Position numbers and translations under genes: made by a program
The notes under the pieces: generated by a model
What the model was told of the DNA's origin: nothing
Database searches by the model: none
The model's input: only the letters and a program-made list of their open reading frames with translations
Part shown: positions 20,627-29,324 of the stretch, piece by piece
Position numbering within the stretch: the first letter of the stretch is position 1
Layout: each line of letters opens with the position of its first letter
Assembly (NCBI GenBank): GCA_028718375.1
Contig: JAQULZ010000002.1
Coordinates: forward strand, 1-64,000
DNA length: 64,000 nt
Direction of reading: 5' to 3'
Source: Victivallaceae bacterium
GTDB lineage: Bacteria; Verrucomicrobiota; Lentisphaeria; Victivallales; Victivallaceae

Positions 20627-21372
20627 AGCTTCCAGAGCTTGCGGGCCGCCCAGTCATAAGTCCGCGGAAAAGACCGGGTAAACCAGAGAAAAAAGATATA
20701 AATCCGCGGATAGAGCACCGAACGGCGGCCGCGTTGATAAGCCCGGTAGACGTGGCACGCCAGTCCCGGTGGATTGGAACCGCCGTCGGGGGTATCCGGC
20801 GGCGTACGCCGGCCGAGCGCCCGCTTGGAAAAGCCGGTGGTATTGATGCGTCCCGGCGCCACATTCAGCACCCGGATACCGTAACCTTTCACTTCCGCAC
20901 GCAGGGTGTCGGAAAACGCGCAGACCGCGTATTTGGTGGCGCAATACGGTCCCATGCACGGCACATAGGTCAGACCGGCGACCGAGGCGATATTTATTAC
21001 CGTGCCCTGGCTTTCCTGGAGCAGCGGCAGGAAGGTGCGCGTCATATTGACCAGCGCGAAAAAATTCAGTTCGAACAAATCCCGCACTTCCACCTCGCTG
21101 AATTCCTCCCAGGTGGCGTAATTGCCTTTGCCTGAGTTGTTGATCAGGACATCCAGCCGGCCGAATTCTTCCCGGACCCCGGCCAGCAGTTCCCGGCAGG
21201 CGTTTTCCCGGGTAATATCCGTTTTGAACCAGCGGTCGAGTTCGATGGCGGGCTCCGACCGGCAGGCGCCGATTACCCTGAAACCTTTTTCCTTGAAAAC
21301 CTCGGCCATCGCTTCCCCGAGACCGCCGGAAACTCCGGTTATCAGGGCTACTTTCTGCTGTGCTGCGCTCAT
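20623..21372 (-). CDS. Classical short-chain dehydrogenase/reductase
   Basis: A 249-aa NAD(P)-binding oxidoreductase. TGVSGGLG (TGxxxGxG) is at the N-terminus, followed by 'LINNSGKGNY' (NNAG-type motif), a serine in 'NIASVAG' and the catalytic YCATK. The C-terminal part is basic and hydrophobic (IYIFFLWFTRSFPRTYDW), as in SDRs acting on lipophilic substrates. It lies in a three-gene leftward run with the MEMO1-family gene upstream (15-bp gap). Confidence 0.85.
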   Translation of the reverse strand: MSAAQQKVALITGVSGGLGEAMAEVFKEKGFRVIGACRSEPAIELDRWFKTDITRENACRELLAGVREEFGRLDVLINNSGKGNYATWEEFSEVEVRDLFELNFFALVNMTRTFLPLLQESQGTVINIASVAGLTYVPCMGPYCATKYAVCAFSDTLRAEVKGYGIRVLNVAPGRINTTGFSKRALGRRTPPDTPDGGSNPPGLACHVYRAYQRGRRSVLYPRIYIFFLWFTRSFPRTYDWAARKLWKL

Positions 21373-21387
21373 TTTAAAATTTTTTCC

Positions 21388-22272
21388 TTATTCTTTCGAA
21401 TTCTGGTCGAAGAAAGTAATTCCCGCATAGCTGACGCAATGCGCGTAATTCGAGGTCAAATCGCCGGAGGTGGTGTAATGTACCAGTTCCGCGCCGCTGG
21501 TATCCTTATCAGCGGTCTGCTCCAGTACCGCCAGCAGAATCTGGATCGCACCGTAACCGCAGATGGTCGCCCGGGTCTTGTCCAGATATTCGCAGAAACC
21601 GTGCAGGTCATTGTTGATAATCAGTTGGACCGCGCCCAAATCGAGCAGCCGCAGCCGTTCCTTGATATTTTTGTTGAACGGGACATAATTGAAGGAATGT
21701 CCGTAATGAGTGAAATCGGAACTGATCACCCAGAGAATATCTTCCCGCCACCAGTTTTTCAGCACGGCGGCGATATGACGGGCGGAATTTTCATCGATCA
21801 GACCGCTGATTATCGGAATCAGTTTGAACTCCGGGAAGAAATGTTGCAGCAGGGGCAGTTCGACTTCGAGCGAGTGCTCTTTTTCATGGGCGTCCGACAT
21901 ATAGGCAATGTAGTCATTGCCGGTACCGGCGATATTCGCGACGCTTTCCAGGTCAACCGGAATATCTCCCAGGGGCGTCCGGTAAGTGTCGAATTCCGCC
22001 AGGGCAATGCCGCGAAACGGGACGCGATGGGATGGAGCGATGACCAGAATTTCGGAATAATTCCCGTCAATCGCCCGCAACAGCGTTTTGATTGCGGTTT
22101 GAGCGGAAAAGCAATATCCGGCGTGAGGCAGGATTACCGCCCGGATATGTTCGCTGGTGCGCTCGGTGTTTAATTCTTTCTGGACGACTCCGGTAAGATA
22201 TCTGTGCAAAGAAATTTTATTGCTATCGTAAAACTGTCCGGCGAAACATGGTTTTCTGGTTCCCAATGACAT
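21388..22272 (-). CDS. MEMO1 family protein (AmmeMemoRadiSam B)
   Basis: A 294-aa member of the MEMO1/AmmeMemoRadiSam B family, related to extradiol dioxygenases. It has the family N-terminus 'RKPCFAGQFYDSN', 'ILPHAGYCFSA', 'VIAPSHRVPFRG' and 'SSDFTHYGHSF' with the putative metal-binding histidines. The usual partners (AMMECR1 and the radical SAM protein) are not adjacent here. The biochemical role of the family is unsettled. The start at 22272 has GGAGACCGG just upstream. Confidence 0.85.
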   Translation of the reverse strand: MSLGTRKPCFAGQFYDSNKISLHRYLTGVVQKELNTERTSEHIRAVILPHAGYCFSAQTAIKTLLRAIDGNYSEILVIAPSHRVPFRGIALAEFDTYRTPLGDIPVDLESVANIAGTGNDYIAYMSDAHEKEHSLEVELPLLQHFFPEFKLIPIISGLIDENSARHIAAVLKNWWREDILWVISSDFTHYGHSFNYVPFNKNIKERLRLLDLGAVQLIINNDLHGFCEYLDKTRATICGYGAIQILLAVLEQTADKDTSGAELVHYTTSGDLTSNYAHCVSYAGITFFDQNSKE

Positions 22273-22300
22273 TTTTCCGGTCTCCCTGTTAGCTGAACTC

Positions 22301-22320
22301 CTCTATAATATTATATAGAG
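22301..22320. promoter_or_regulatory. Inverted repeat in a divergent promoter region
   Basis: CTCTATA ... TATAGAG arms with a six-base centre lie in the region between the leftward MEMO1 gene and the rightward S66 peptidase gene. They could be an operator or a short hairpin. There is no further support. Confidence 0.3.
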
Positions 22321-22495
22321 TAATCGAAAAATCGGGGAATTTCAAGTTTTTTTTTGAAATGATTTGCCGCAGATAATTTTTAACTGCGGCTTTTTCAATG
22401 TCCAGGTTTCCGTTTAAACGGAGCTGATTTTTTTGGATTCAGGATTTGATAAAAACTTATCCGGAAACTATTGTGTAATTATGGAAAATATTTTC

Positions 22496-23401
22496 ATGTC
22501 AGCCTTTAAGCGGGCGGCGCTGATCGCGCCGGCCGGCGGCGCTGACCGGGAAACGGTCGCTGCGGCGGTCGAAATGCTCAAACGGGCCGGGCTGCAGGCC
22601 AAAGTAATGCCGCATGTTTTTTCCGGTGCTCCGGAAGGTTATCTGGCGGCGGATTTGAAGGGGCGGCTGCAGGATTTGCACGGCTGCTGGCGGGACAAGT
22701 CGATCGACCTGATTTTCTGCGTCCGGGGCGGTTTCGGTTCGGCGCAGTTGCTGCCGCATATTGATTGGGAATTATTGCGCAGCCGCAGAATTCCACTGAT
22801 CGGTTTCAGTGACATTACCGCGCTGCATATGGGGATGCTGCGGAAAAAAGCCGGTATTCCGGTTGCTGCTCCCATGCCGGTCATGTTTCGGGAAGCGCTG
22901 TTCGATAATACGGAAAGCGAATATACCCGGCATTTCATGCGCCTGGCGCTGGCCGATCGCATTCCGGCCGGCACTGAACTTACCCGGCCGGGGAAGGAGG
23001 AGTTCAATGTTATCAAGCCGGATTATGCGCTGGGACAGCCGGTTGCCGCCACGCTGAGCGTTTTGGTCAGCTTATGCGGGACGCCGTGGTTTCCGAAACT
23101 GCGTCATAAAATTCTGATCCTCGAAGACATCAATGAACCGGTCTATAAACTCGACCGTTATTTGACCCAACTGGCGCAATGCGGCGTTTTTGCCGAATGC
23201 GATGCAGTGTTTTTCGGACAATTCACCGCTTGCGGCGAGGAAAAAGACCAGTACGCCTTATTCAGCCGTTTTGCCGAACATATTCGGGGAGCGGTACTGG
23301 CCGATTTCCCGTTCGGTCACCGTTTCCCCGGCATCTCGCTGAATATGCGGCGGCATTTGCGGCTGGAAAAAAACGGCAAAATTTTTCTGATCGACACCTG
23401 A
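22496..23401 (+). CDS. S66 family LD-carboxypeptidase
   Basis: A 301-aa serine peptidase of the LdcA/MccF family, which trims tetrapeptides in cytoplasmic muropeptide recycling or related amide bonds. The nucleophile serine is in 'LIGFSDITALH', the acid is in 'ILEDINEPVYKLDRYL' and the histidine is in 'FPFGHRFPG'. The substrate-loop signature 'FCVRGGFGSAQLL' is present. Three in-frame ATGs exist; the one at 22496 has GGAAA eight bases upstream and gives the usual N-terminus, but 22481 is also possible. Confidence 0.85.
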   Translation: MSAFKRAALIAPAGGADRETVAAAVEMLKRAGLQAKVMPHVFSGAPEGYLAADLKGRLQDLHGCWRDKSIDLIFCVRGGFGSAQLLPHIDWELLRSRRIPLIGFSDITALHMGMLRKKAGIPVAAPMPVMFREALFDNTESEYTRHFMRLALADRIPAGTELTRPGKEEFNVIKPDYALGQPVAATLSVLVSLCGTPWFPKLRHKILILEDINEPVYKLDRYLTQLAQCGVFAECDAVFFGQFTACGEEKDQYALFSRFAEHIRGAVLADFPFGHRFPGISLNMRRHLRLEKNGKIFLIDT

Positions 23402-23501
23402 TGTCAAATCTTAAGTAGTTACCCGGGTTGCGATTGTTTACGGTGATTTGCAGTAATGCATTATTTACCGTTCAGGGCGAGATTATTTTTTTTGTTGAGG
23501 C

Positions 23502-23530
23502 TTGAAAAATCATTAATAACACTTTATTAT
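23502..23530 (+). promoter_or_regulatory. Sigma70-like promoter
   Basis: TTGAAA (23502-23507), a 17-bp spacer and TATTAT (23525-23530) lie 34 bp before the AT-rich orphan gene. Read by eye; spacing and position fit well. Confidence 0.5.
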
Positions 23531-23564
23531 TTGGGGTAAAGAAAATTTTTAAAAAGGTGGCATA

Positions 23565-24074
23565 ATGGACAAACTGGTTTATCAAACAGTTCCGCATGTA
23601 ATGCTGGCAACAAACATTTTTATTAATGTTCCCGTGATTTTAAAGTTTGAAGAAACTAATTTGATCGAAGTTATAGAAGAAGCTCACTTGGGATTTACTA
23701 CTTCAATACCGATTTACCATTCGGACGGAACCTATTTAGCAAAAGTAAGGGGGACGAGAATATACCCAACCGCTGCCGGTAAAAAGGCGGGTTTGGAAAT
23801 AGACAAAAGAGCGGAAGAATGGGTTTGCACAATGAATAAACAAACGTTGTTTGAAATTCGTCATCAACCTTCAGATGCATTTAAAGTGTCTGCTGAGCTT
23901 TATACCCCCACGGGGTATTTTGTGAAATGTCCCGATGCTGTTTTACCTGAGATTATTGATCCGGAAGGAGCAACATTAATGATAGGAGGAGTCAGAATCT
24001 CAGGATGTACCTTTTCGGGAGGTAAAATTGGTATTTGGTTGCACAAGGACGGAGAATGTTTAATAGGTTGTTAA
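23565..24074 (+). CDS. AT-rich orphan protein of unknown function
   Basis: A 169-aa cytoplasmic protein with no signal or membrane segment. The sequence is rich in beta-strand-like stretches (VPVILKFEE, TTSIPIYHS, GIWLHKDGE) and includes 'GTRIYPTAAGKKAGLEI'. I do not recognise a named domain. Its codon use is clearly more AT-rich than its neighbours (many AAA, TTT, ATA and GAA codons), which suggests recent acquisition. It has its own good ribosome site (AAAGGTGG) and promoter-like boxes. It stands alone between unrelated genes. Confidence 0.65.
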   Translation: MDKLVYQTVPHVMLATNIFINVPVILKFEETNLIEVIEEAHLGFTTSIPIYHSDGTYLAKVRGTRIYPTAAGKKAGLEIDKRAEEWVCTMNKQTLFEIRHQPSDAFKVSAELYTPTGYFVKCPDAVLPEIIDPEGATLMIGGVRISGCTFSGGKIGIWLHKDGECLIGC

Positions 24075-24160
24075 TATAGAATAACCACTTATTACCCGTA
24101 CCCTTGAACGGATTGCAACTTGTTGATACCAATTGTGTTTGTCAAATTGTGCCTTTTTTA

Positions 24161-25951
24161 TTATTTTCCGATGAACATTGTTTTTGCCCGGCGGTATTCG
24201 GGATGATTGGGGAACAGCTCGTTGGCTTGCAGCAGGTGTTTTTCCGCTTCCGCCCGGCGTCCCTGAAGTTCCTGCAAAGTAAACAGCCGAAAATGATACG
24301 CCGCACAATGCGGTGCCAGTTGCAGCGCCTTTTTGTAGCAGGATTCGGCGCGCCCGAAATGCCCCGTTTTCAGGTAAAACGCTCCCGCCATACTATACGG
24401 GAACGGCGAATAGGGCCGGGCCCGGACTGCCGCTTCCAGTTTTTCGCCTACCTCGTACGGGTTGACCTTCACGGCTGCCGCGGGAACTGCCTGGTTCGGC
24501 TGGCAAAGGTCCGTGAGCTTGGATAAGATATATTCCGACCGTACCAGATGCCAGCCGCCGCCGATTGCGGTCAAGGCAATGAGCAGTGCGATTGAAGCGG
24601 CGATCAGCCGGGGCAGGGGGCGGGCTTTCTCCGGCCGGGCAATTTCACTTGGCATGACCAGCAGCAGAGTTACGGCGGCGGCGGTTCCGATAAGGCCGGG
24701 AACCTGCAGATCGATATCCATCATCGCATGAAAGATGAACGCAGTCAGTCCGAAAAACAGGGCGACTTCCTCCCGCAGGTAGTGATGTCCGGCAATCAGC
24801 GGGCGGATTTTTTTGAATCCGGTCCGGAACGGGTAAAACAACGCCCCCGCGGCCGCCAGCAGGGCAAAGATTCCGGCTTCGCCGCCGCAGGCCAGCAGCA
24901 GGTTGTGGGGCGTATGCGGGGCCTCCGGAGAATCGACGGCTTTCAGGCGCATGTAGTCGTAAAAGAAATCGCCCCAGCCGGTACCCGTCAGCGGCTGATT
25001 CAGCAGCAGTTTTGCCGAGACCTGGAGGTAGTCCAGCCGCACGATCATCGACTGGAAACCGCGGCCGAATTCGCAAATGTAAATTACTCCGCCGATCACC
25101 GCCAGCGGGGCCAGGATGATCACCGCCCGGCGCAGCCATTTTTTTACGGGAAAAATGATAATGAACACGCCGGCCGCCAGGATCAGCGACAAAAACGCGC
25201 CGCGCGCCTTGGTGGCGAAAAAGACGAACATCAGGCACGCCGCTGCTAGCGGCATGAAAATCAGCCGCGCTGCCCCGGGCGGCTCAACCCGGGCGCACCA
25301 TTTCCACAATACCACCAGGCCCAGTGGGCCGGTCAGCAGCAGGTATCCCGCCAGCGAATTGCAGCCGGTGAACGGTGCGCTGACCCGGTCGTCGAAAATC
25401 CGGGCTTTCAGTGCTTCGCCGACGTAAAGACCGCCGGTTTTTTCCTGATGGGCGATATATTGGCGCATTTCCGCAAATCCGGAAAAGTATTGTTCCAGTC
25501 CCGCATAAAGCACTGCCGCCAGACCGGCCAGGAGGGAAAAAGTCAGCAGTTTCCCGGCGCCGGGAAGGTTGCGGAGCAGCAGATAAACGCTCAGCGCATA
25601 AGCGGCCAGTCCGAACAGATGGATGATTTCCATGATCACGAAATCCCATACCGTCGCGCCGATGATTCCCGGCAGCGCTGCAAAAGCCAGGAATACCCAC
25701 CAGAATACGGTTATCGAGGGTGCGTCTTTGCCGGGGGAAAATGGGAACGCCAGCAAGGTCAGCAACAATAATATTCCGGTTAAAAACGGGAAAAGAAATA
25801 CCGGCCAGGTGATGATCAGATAAACCCAGAGCTGATTGCTGAACAAACCGGTGGTTTCGGGAACCCCGGCAATGCCGCCCAATTTTACCGGCAGCAGAAA
25901 AGTTGCCAGCATAATCAAAGCCGTGACCAGGTAACGAAAATACTGTTTCAT
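24161..25951 (-). CDS. O-antigen ligase/polymerase-like protein with C-terminal TPRs
   Basis: A 596-aa polytopic membrane protein with about ten to twelve hydrophobic segments, followed by a soluble tail of two or three TPR motifs (YSPFPYSMAGAFYLKTGHFG..., CAAYHFRLFTLQELQGRRAEA). The segment with 'LLNQPLTGTGWGDFFYDY' and 'APHTPHNLLLACGGEAGIFA' is the Wzy_C / WaaL signature loop (the H-N of PHN). It probably polymerises or attaches glycans at the periplasmic face. It overlaps the murC stop by 4 bp at the end of an envelope operon. Confidence 0.8.
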   Translation of the reverse strand: MKQYFRYLVTALIMLATFLLPVKLGGIAGVPETTGLFSNQLWVYLIITWPVFLFPFLTGILLLLTLLAFPFSPGKDAPSITVFWWVFLAFAALPGIIGATVWDFVIMEIIHLFGLAAYALSVYLLLRNLPGAGKLLTFSLLAGLAAVLYAGLEQYFSGFAEMRQYIAHQEKTGGLYVGEALKARIFDDRVSAPFTGCNSLAGYLLLTGPLGLVVLWKWCARVEPPGAARLIFMPLAAACLMFVFFATKARGAFLSLILAAGVFIIIFPVKKWLRRAVIILAPLAVIGGVIYICEFGRGFQSMIVRLDYLQVSAKLLLNQPLTGTGWGDFFYDYMRLKAVDSPEAPHTPHNLLLACGGEAGIFALLAAAGALFYPFRTGFKKIRPLIAGHHYLREEVALFFGLTAFIFHAMMDIDLQVPGLIGTAAAVTLLLVMPSEIARPEKARPLPRLIAASIALLIALTAIGGGWHLVRSEYILSKLTDLCQPNQAVPAAAVKVNPYEVGEKLEAAVRARPYSPFPYSMAGAFYLKTGHFGRAESCYKKALQLAPHCAAYHFRLFTLQELQGRRAEAEKHLLQANELFPNHPEYRRAKTMFIGK

Positions 25952-27249
25952 TTTGTCCGCTCCCTCCGCTGTAGCTGTTTCACCAGTTCCGGGATGAGCT
26001 GATCCACGTCACCCGCCCCCAACACCGCCAGCAGCAATTTTTCCGTTTTTGCGGAGAGGATTGCGGCGGGCATTTCCGCCCAGTCCGAATCCAGATACTC
26101 AGCTTGGGGTCCGATGCGTTCCGCTAACGCGCGCGAATCCGTTTTGCCCGTTTCCGTCCAGGCGGCGAAGACCGGAACGACGAATACCGAATCAGCCCGG
26201 TTCAGTTCCCGGGCGAAAGCGTCGATATATTTCGCCAGCCGGGCGTAGCGGTGCGGCTGAAAAATTACCCGCAGATGGTGGTGCGGGTAATTCAGCCGCA
26301 GCAGTTCGAGCGACCGGGCGACTTCGGTAGGGTGGTGCGCGTAATCTTCGATCAGAGTGGAATCCGGCGATTCAAAATGTACCGTCATCCGCCGCGCCAC
26401 TCCGGGAAAGGCATTGACTGCGGATTTGGCCGCGGCAGCCGGAATGCCGAGTTTTTCAGCGGCACAGACGGCGAGGGCGGCATTGATTTTCATAAAGCCC
26501 CGGAAATCAAGGCCGGGCATTTCCGCTAAAGCGGTTTCGTCCAGTTCCAGGGCGTCGGGGTGACCCGCGAATAATTCCGCGACAGTGGCGTTCCGGACGT
26601 AAATCAGCGTTTGCGCCTGCCGCCCGAAACGGGCGAAATTAGCCAGTAACGCCCGGCTGCCGCCGACGCTCCAGCTGTGGTCGTCCTCCACATTGACGAC
26701 CACGCCGAGGACTGATGAAAACAGCGCGTTGGTGCCGTCGCTTTCGTCCACTTCCGTAACGAAAATATCGCCGTCGCCGGCGTTATGATCCGGAAAAGCG
26801 TTGACTTTGCCGCCAACCAGGTAGCCGCAGGATACCCCGCAATGACGCAGCATCCAGCTGAGCATCGCGGCAACCGTGGTTTTGCCGTGCGACCCGCTGA
26901 CTGTAACCGGCCGCGAATACGAGGCGGCGAGCCGGGCCAGGAATTCGCCCCGGCGTCGGCAGGGAATATCGAGCTGCCGCGCCCGTACCAGTTCAGGATT
27001 GTCCGGAACAATGGCGGACGAGTATATTACCAGATCGGTACCGGAGGGCAGGTGTTCGGCGGCATGCCCGCAATATATTGCCGCACCTTCCCGGCTCAGT
27101 TGCGCCGTCTTGGCGTTGAGGCATAAGTCCGAACCGCTTATTTTATAGCCGCGCTGGAGCATGATCCCGGCCAGCGGCGCGGTTCCGGCGCCGCCGATGC
27201 CGATAAAATGAAGCTGCCGTAAATCGGTGATTTCACTGGCGACCGTCAT
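25948..27249 (-). CDS. murC: UDP-N-acetylmuramate--L-alanine ligase
   Basis: A 433-aa Mur ligase that adds L-alanine to UDP-MurNAc. The N-terminal Rossmann part is 'LHFIGIGGAGTAPLAGIMLQRG'. The P-loop is 'TVSGSHGKTTVAAMLSWML', the ligase core is 'VVVNVEDDHSWSVGG' and 'IEDYAHHPTEVARSLELL' is the C-terminal MurC signature. It is shorter than typical MurC (about 460-490 aa). It is separated from other mur genes and sits in an operon with LPS-type export genes. An Mpl-like recycling ligase is an alternative, but the motifs favour MurC. Confidence 0.85.
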   Translation of the reverse strand: MTVASEITDLRQLHFIGIGGAGTAPLAGIMLQRGYKISGSDLCLNAKTAQLSREGAAIYCGHAAEHLPSGTDLVIYSSAIVPDNPELVRARQLDIPCRRRGEFLARLAASYSRPVTVSGSHGKTTVAAMLSWMLRHCGVSCGYLVGGKVNAFPDHNAGDGDIFVTEVDESDGTNALFSSVLGVVVNVEDDHSWSVGGSRALLANFARFGRQAQTLIYVRNATVAELFAGHPDALELDETALAEMPGLDFRGFMKINAALAVCAAEKLGIPAAAAKSAVNAFPGVARRMTVHFESPDSTLIEDYAHHPTEVARSLELLRLNYPHHHLRVIFQPHRYARLAKYIDAFARELNRADSVFVVPVFAAWTETGKTDSRALAERIGPQAEYLDSDWAEMPAAILSAKTEKLLLAVLGAGDVDQLIPELVKQLQRRERTK

Positions 27250-27251
27250 GT

Positions 27252-29324
27252 TCAGTTTTCTTGAGAGGTTTTATGGGGTTGAAATTGAGTTTTGAATAAT
27301 TTTTTGTAAATTCCGCCCGCAGCGAGTAATTCTTCGTGCGTACCCCGTTCGACGATTTTGCCATTGTCCAGGACGATGATCAGATTGGCGTTCCGGATCG
27401 TGCTGAGCCGGTGGGCGATCGCAAATACCGTCCGGTTCTGCATGGCGTGATTGAGCGCCTCCTGGACAATCCGTTCGGTAACGGTGTCGAGGGCGCTGGT
27501 GGCTTCATCGAGAATCAAAATGGGGGGATTCCGGAGCACCGCCCGGGCAATCGCGATCCGCTGTTTTTCGCCGCCGGAAAGTTTCGAACCTTTTTCCCCG
27601 ACCTCGGTATTGTAGCCCTCGGGATGCCGCCCGTCCACGATGAATTTATGAGCGTTGGCTTTTTTGGCGGCTTCCTCGATTTCGGCGGGGGTGGCCTCCG
27701 GGCTGCCGTAAGCGATGTTTTCCGCGATGGTCTCGTTGAACAGGATCGGATCCTGGGTAACGATGCCGATGTGACGGCGCAGTGATTTTATCGACAGGTC
27801 GCGGACGTCAATGCCGTCGATCGTGACGGAACCGGAATTCACGTCGTAAAAGCGGGCGATCAGATTGGCGATCGTGGTTTTGCCGGAACCGGTTTCACCG
27901 ACCACCGCCACCAATGATCCTCGGGAAATTTTAAAACTGATGCCGTCCAGTACCCGGTGCTCCTGATAGGAAAAAACTACGTCATTGAAGGCGATTTCAT
28001 TCCGGAATTCCCGCAACGTAATCGCTCCTGATTTTTCCCTGAGCCCGGTATCGGTATCGATCAGATCGAAATAGCGGTCGGCGGCAGCCATGCTGCGCTG
28101 CAGGTAAGTCGTCACTTTCGCCAGGTCTTTGATCGGGCGGTAAGCCATGATCGCGGGCGCCAGCAACGCAACCAGCACGGTGAAATTGACGTCCCGGCTG
28201 TAGGAATAAACCAGGAATACCAGGGTCGAGGCCACCGCTACGATTTCCATCAGCGGGCTCATCAGCAACTGAAGCTTGAGCGCCCGGATGATGGTACGGA
28301 AATATTTCCGGTTGATTTTGCGGAACCGCTGCTGTTCCAGCTCTTCGGTATTATAAGCCTTGACGATCAGGATACCGGTGAAAACTTCGTGCATCCGCGA
28401 GATGACCTCCGCAATCGCCGCCAGCGACGATTTATAGATGTGGCGGATTCTGCGTCCCAGGATCGCCACCGGCACCACGATCAGCGGCGTACCGATCAGG
28501 ATTACCAGAATGAGGACGTAATTATGACTCCTTATGCTGAGCACATAAATTGCGATAATACAGGACAATATCTCGATCGGACAGCGGGTGGCGTCGGCAA
28601 TGACATTGGCGACGGAGGTCTCGATCGTGGAAGTATCGTTGGTACAGCGGCTGATCAAATGCCCGACATCCATTTTGCCGTAATATTTGAGCGATTGTTC
28701 CAGCAGCTTGTCGAACGCCTCATTGCGCAGATCGGCAATGACCTTGGCCCCTACCCAGCGGGTGTAGTAACGGTTGGCGTAGGTGGCCAGGTTTTTGATC
28801 GTCCAGCCGAGCACGAAAGCCAGCACATAAAGCCCGAAAAACTGCCAGGCCATCCGTCCGGAAGCCGTGCAGACCGGAATGGCGAAGCGTACCGGCCAGG
28901 TGATGACGACTTCGCGTTTACCTTTGACTTCGACCGGCAGCCCGAATTTTTGAGAATATTTTTTCAGTTTTTCCAATGACGAAGTCAATTTCGGATCGGG
29001 ATCGGAAGGATTGAGAATATTTTCGACCGCCTGGAGTTTTTCTTCCCGGGAGAGTTTCCGGCCTTTGGCGGCCTCGATACGATCAACGATCTGCATGGTT
29101 TTTTTACTGATGTTAATAGTCCGGCTGTGGCGGTCAGCAGGCTGTTCCGCGGCCGTGAGCAGTTCCGGGATGATCATGAGGCTGCCGAACAGCGACCCGC
29201 CGACCAGCAATCCGGCAATGACCCCAAGTGTCAGTCGAAACCAGTAAGGGCGGGTGTAACGGAGCAGTCTTAAATAACTCTGGGCTTTGAATTTTTTTTC
29301 ATTTTCCTGTCGTTTATTCATCAT
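27252..29324 (-). CDS. MsbA-like ABC transporter with periplasmic insertion
   Basis: A 690-aa half-transporter with fused permease and ATPase. Walker A is 'VVGETGSGKTTIAN', the signature is 'LSGGEKQRIAIARA' and Walker B is 'ILILDEATSALD'. It probably flips lipid A-core or another lipid-linked glycan. It is about 100 residues longer than MsbA, because a charged stretch (roughly residues 55-150) lies between the first two membrane helices, where a short loop is usual. It overlaps the aminotransferase stop by 4 bp and precedes murC by 2 bp. Confidence 0.85.
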   Translation of the reverse strand: MMNKRQENEKKFKAQSYLRLLRYTRPYWFRLTLGVIAGLLVGGSLFGSLMIIPELLTAAEQPADRHSRTINISKKTMQIVDRIEAAKGRKLSREEKLQAVENILNPSDPDPKLTSSLEKLKKYSQKFGLPVEVKGKREVVITWPVRFAIPVCTASGRMAWQFFGLYVLAFVLGWTIKNLATYANRYYTRWVGAKVIADLRNEAFDKLLEQSLKYYGKMDVGHLISRCTNDTSTIETSVANVIADATRCPIEILSCIIAIYVLSIRSHNYVLILVILIGTPLIVVPVAILGRRIRHIYKSSLAAIAEVISRMHEVFTGILIVKAYNTEELEQQRFRKINRKYFRTIIRALKLQLLMSPLMEIVAVASTLVFLVYSYSRDVNFTVLVALLAPAIMAYRPIKDLAKVTTYLQRSMAAADRYFDLIDTDTGLREKSGAITLREFRNEIAFNDVVFSYQEHRVLDGISFKISRGSLVAVVGETGSGKTTIANLIARFYDVNSGSVTIDGIDVRDLSIKSLRRHIGIVTQDPILFNETIAENIAYGSPEATPAEIEEAAKKANAHKFIVDGRHPEGYNTEVGEKGSKLSGGEKQRIAIARAVLRNPPILILDEATSALDTVTERIVQEALNHAMQNRTVFAIAHRLSTIRNANLIIVLDNGKIVERGTHEELLAAGGIYKKLFKTQFQPHKTSQEN

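Noticed and set aside
24104-24131. Second copy of the ATACCAAGTTGCAA element
   Set aside because: Only short pieces (TTGCAACTTG and ATACCAA) match and their order is rearranged; could be chance.
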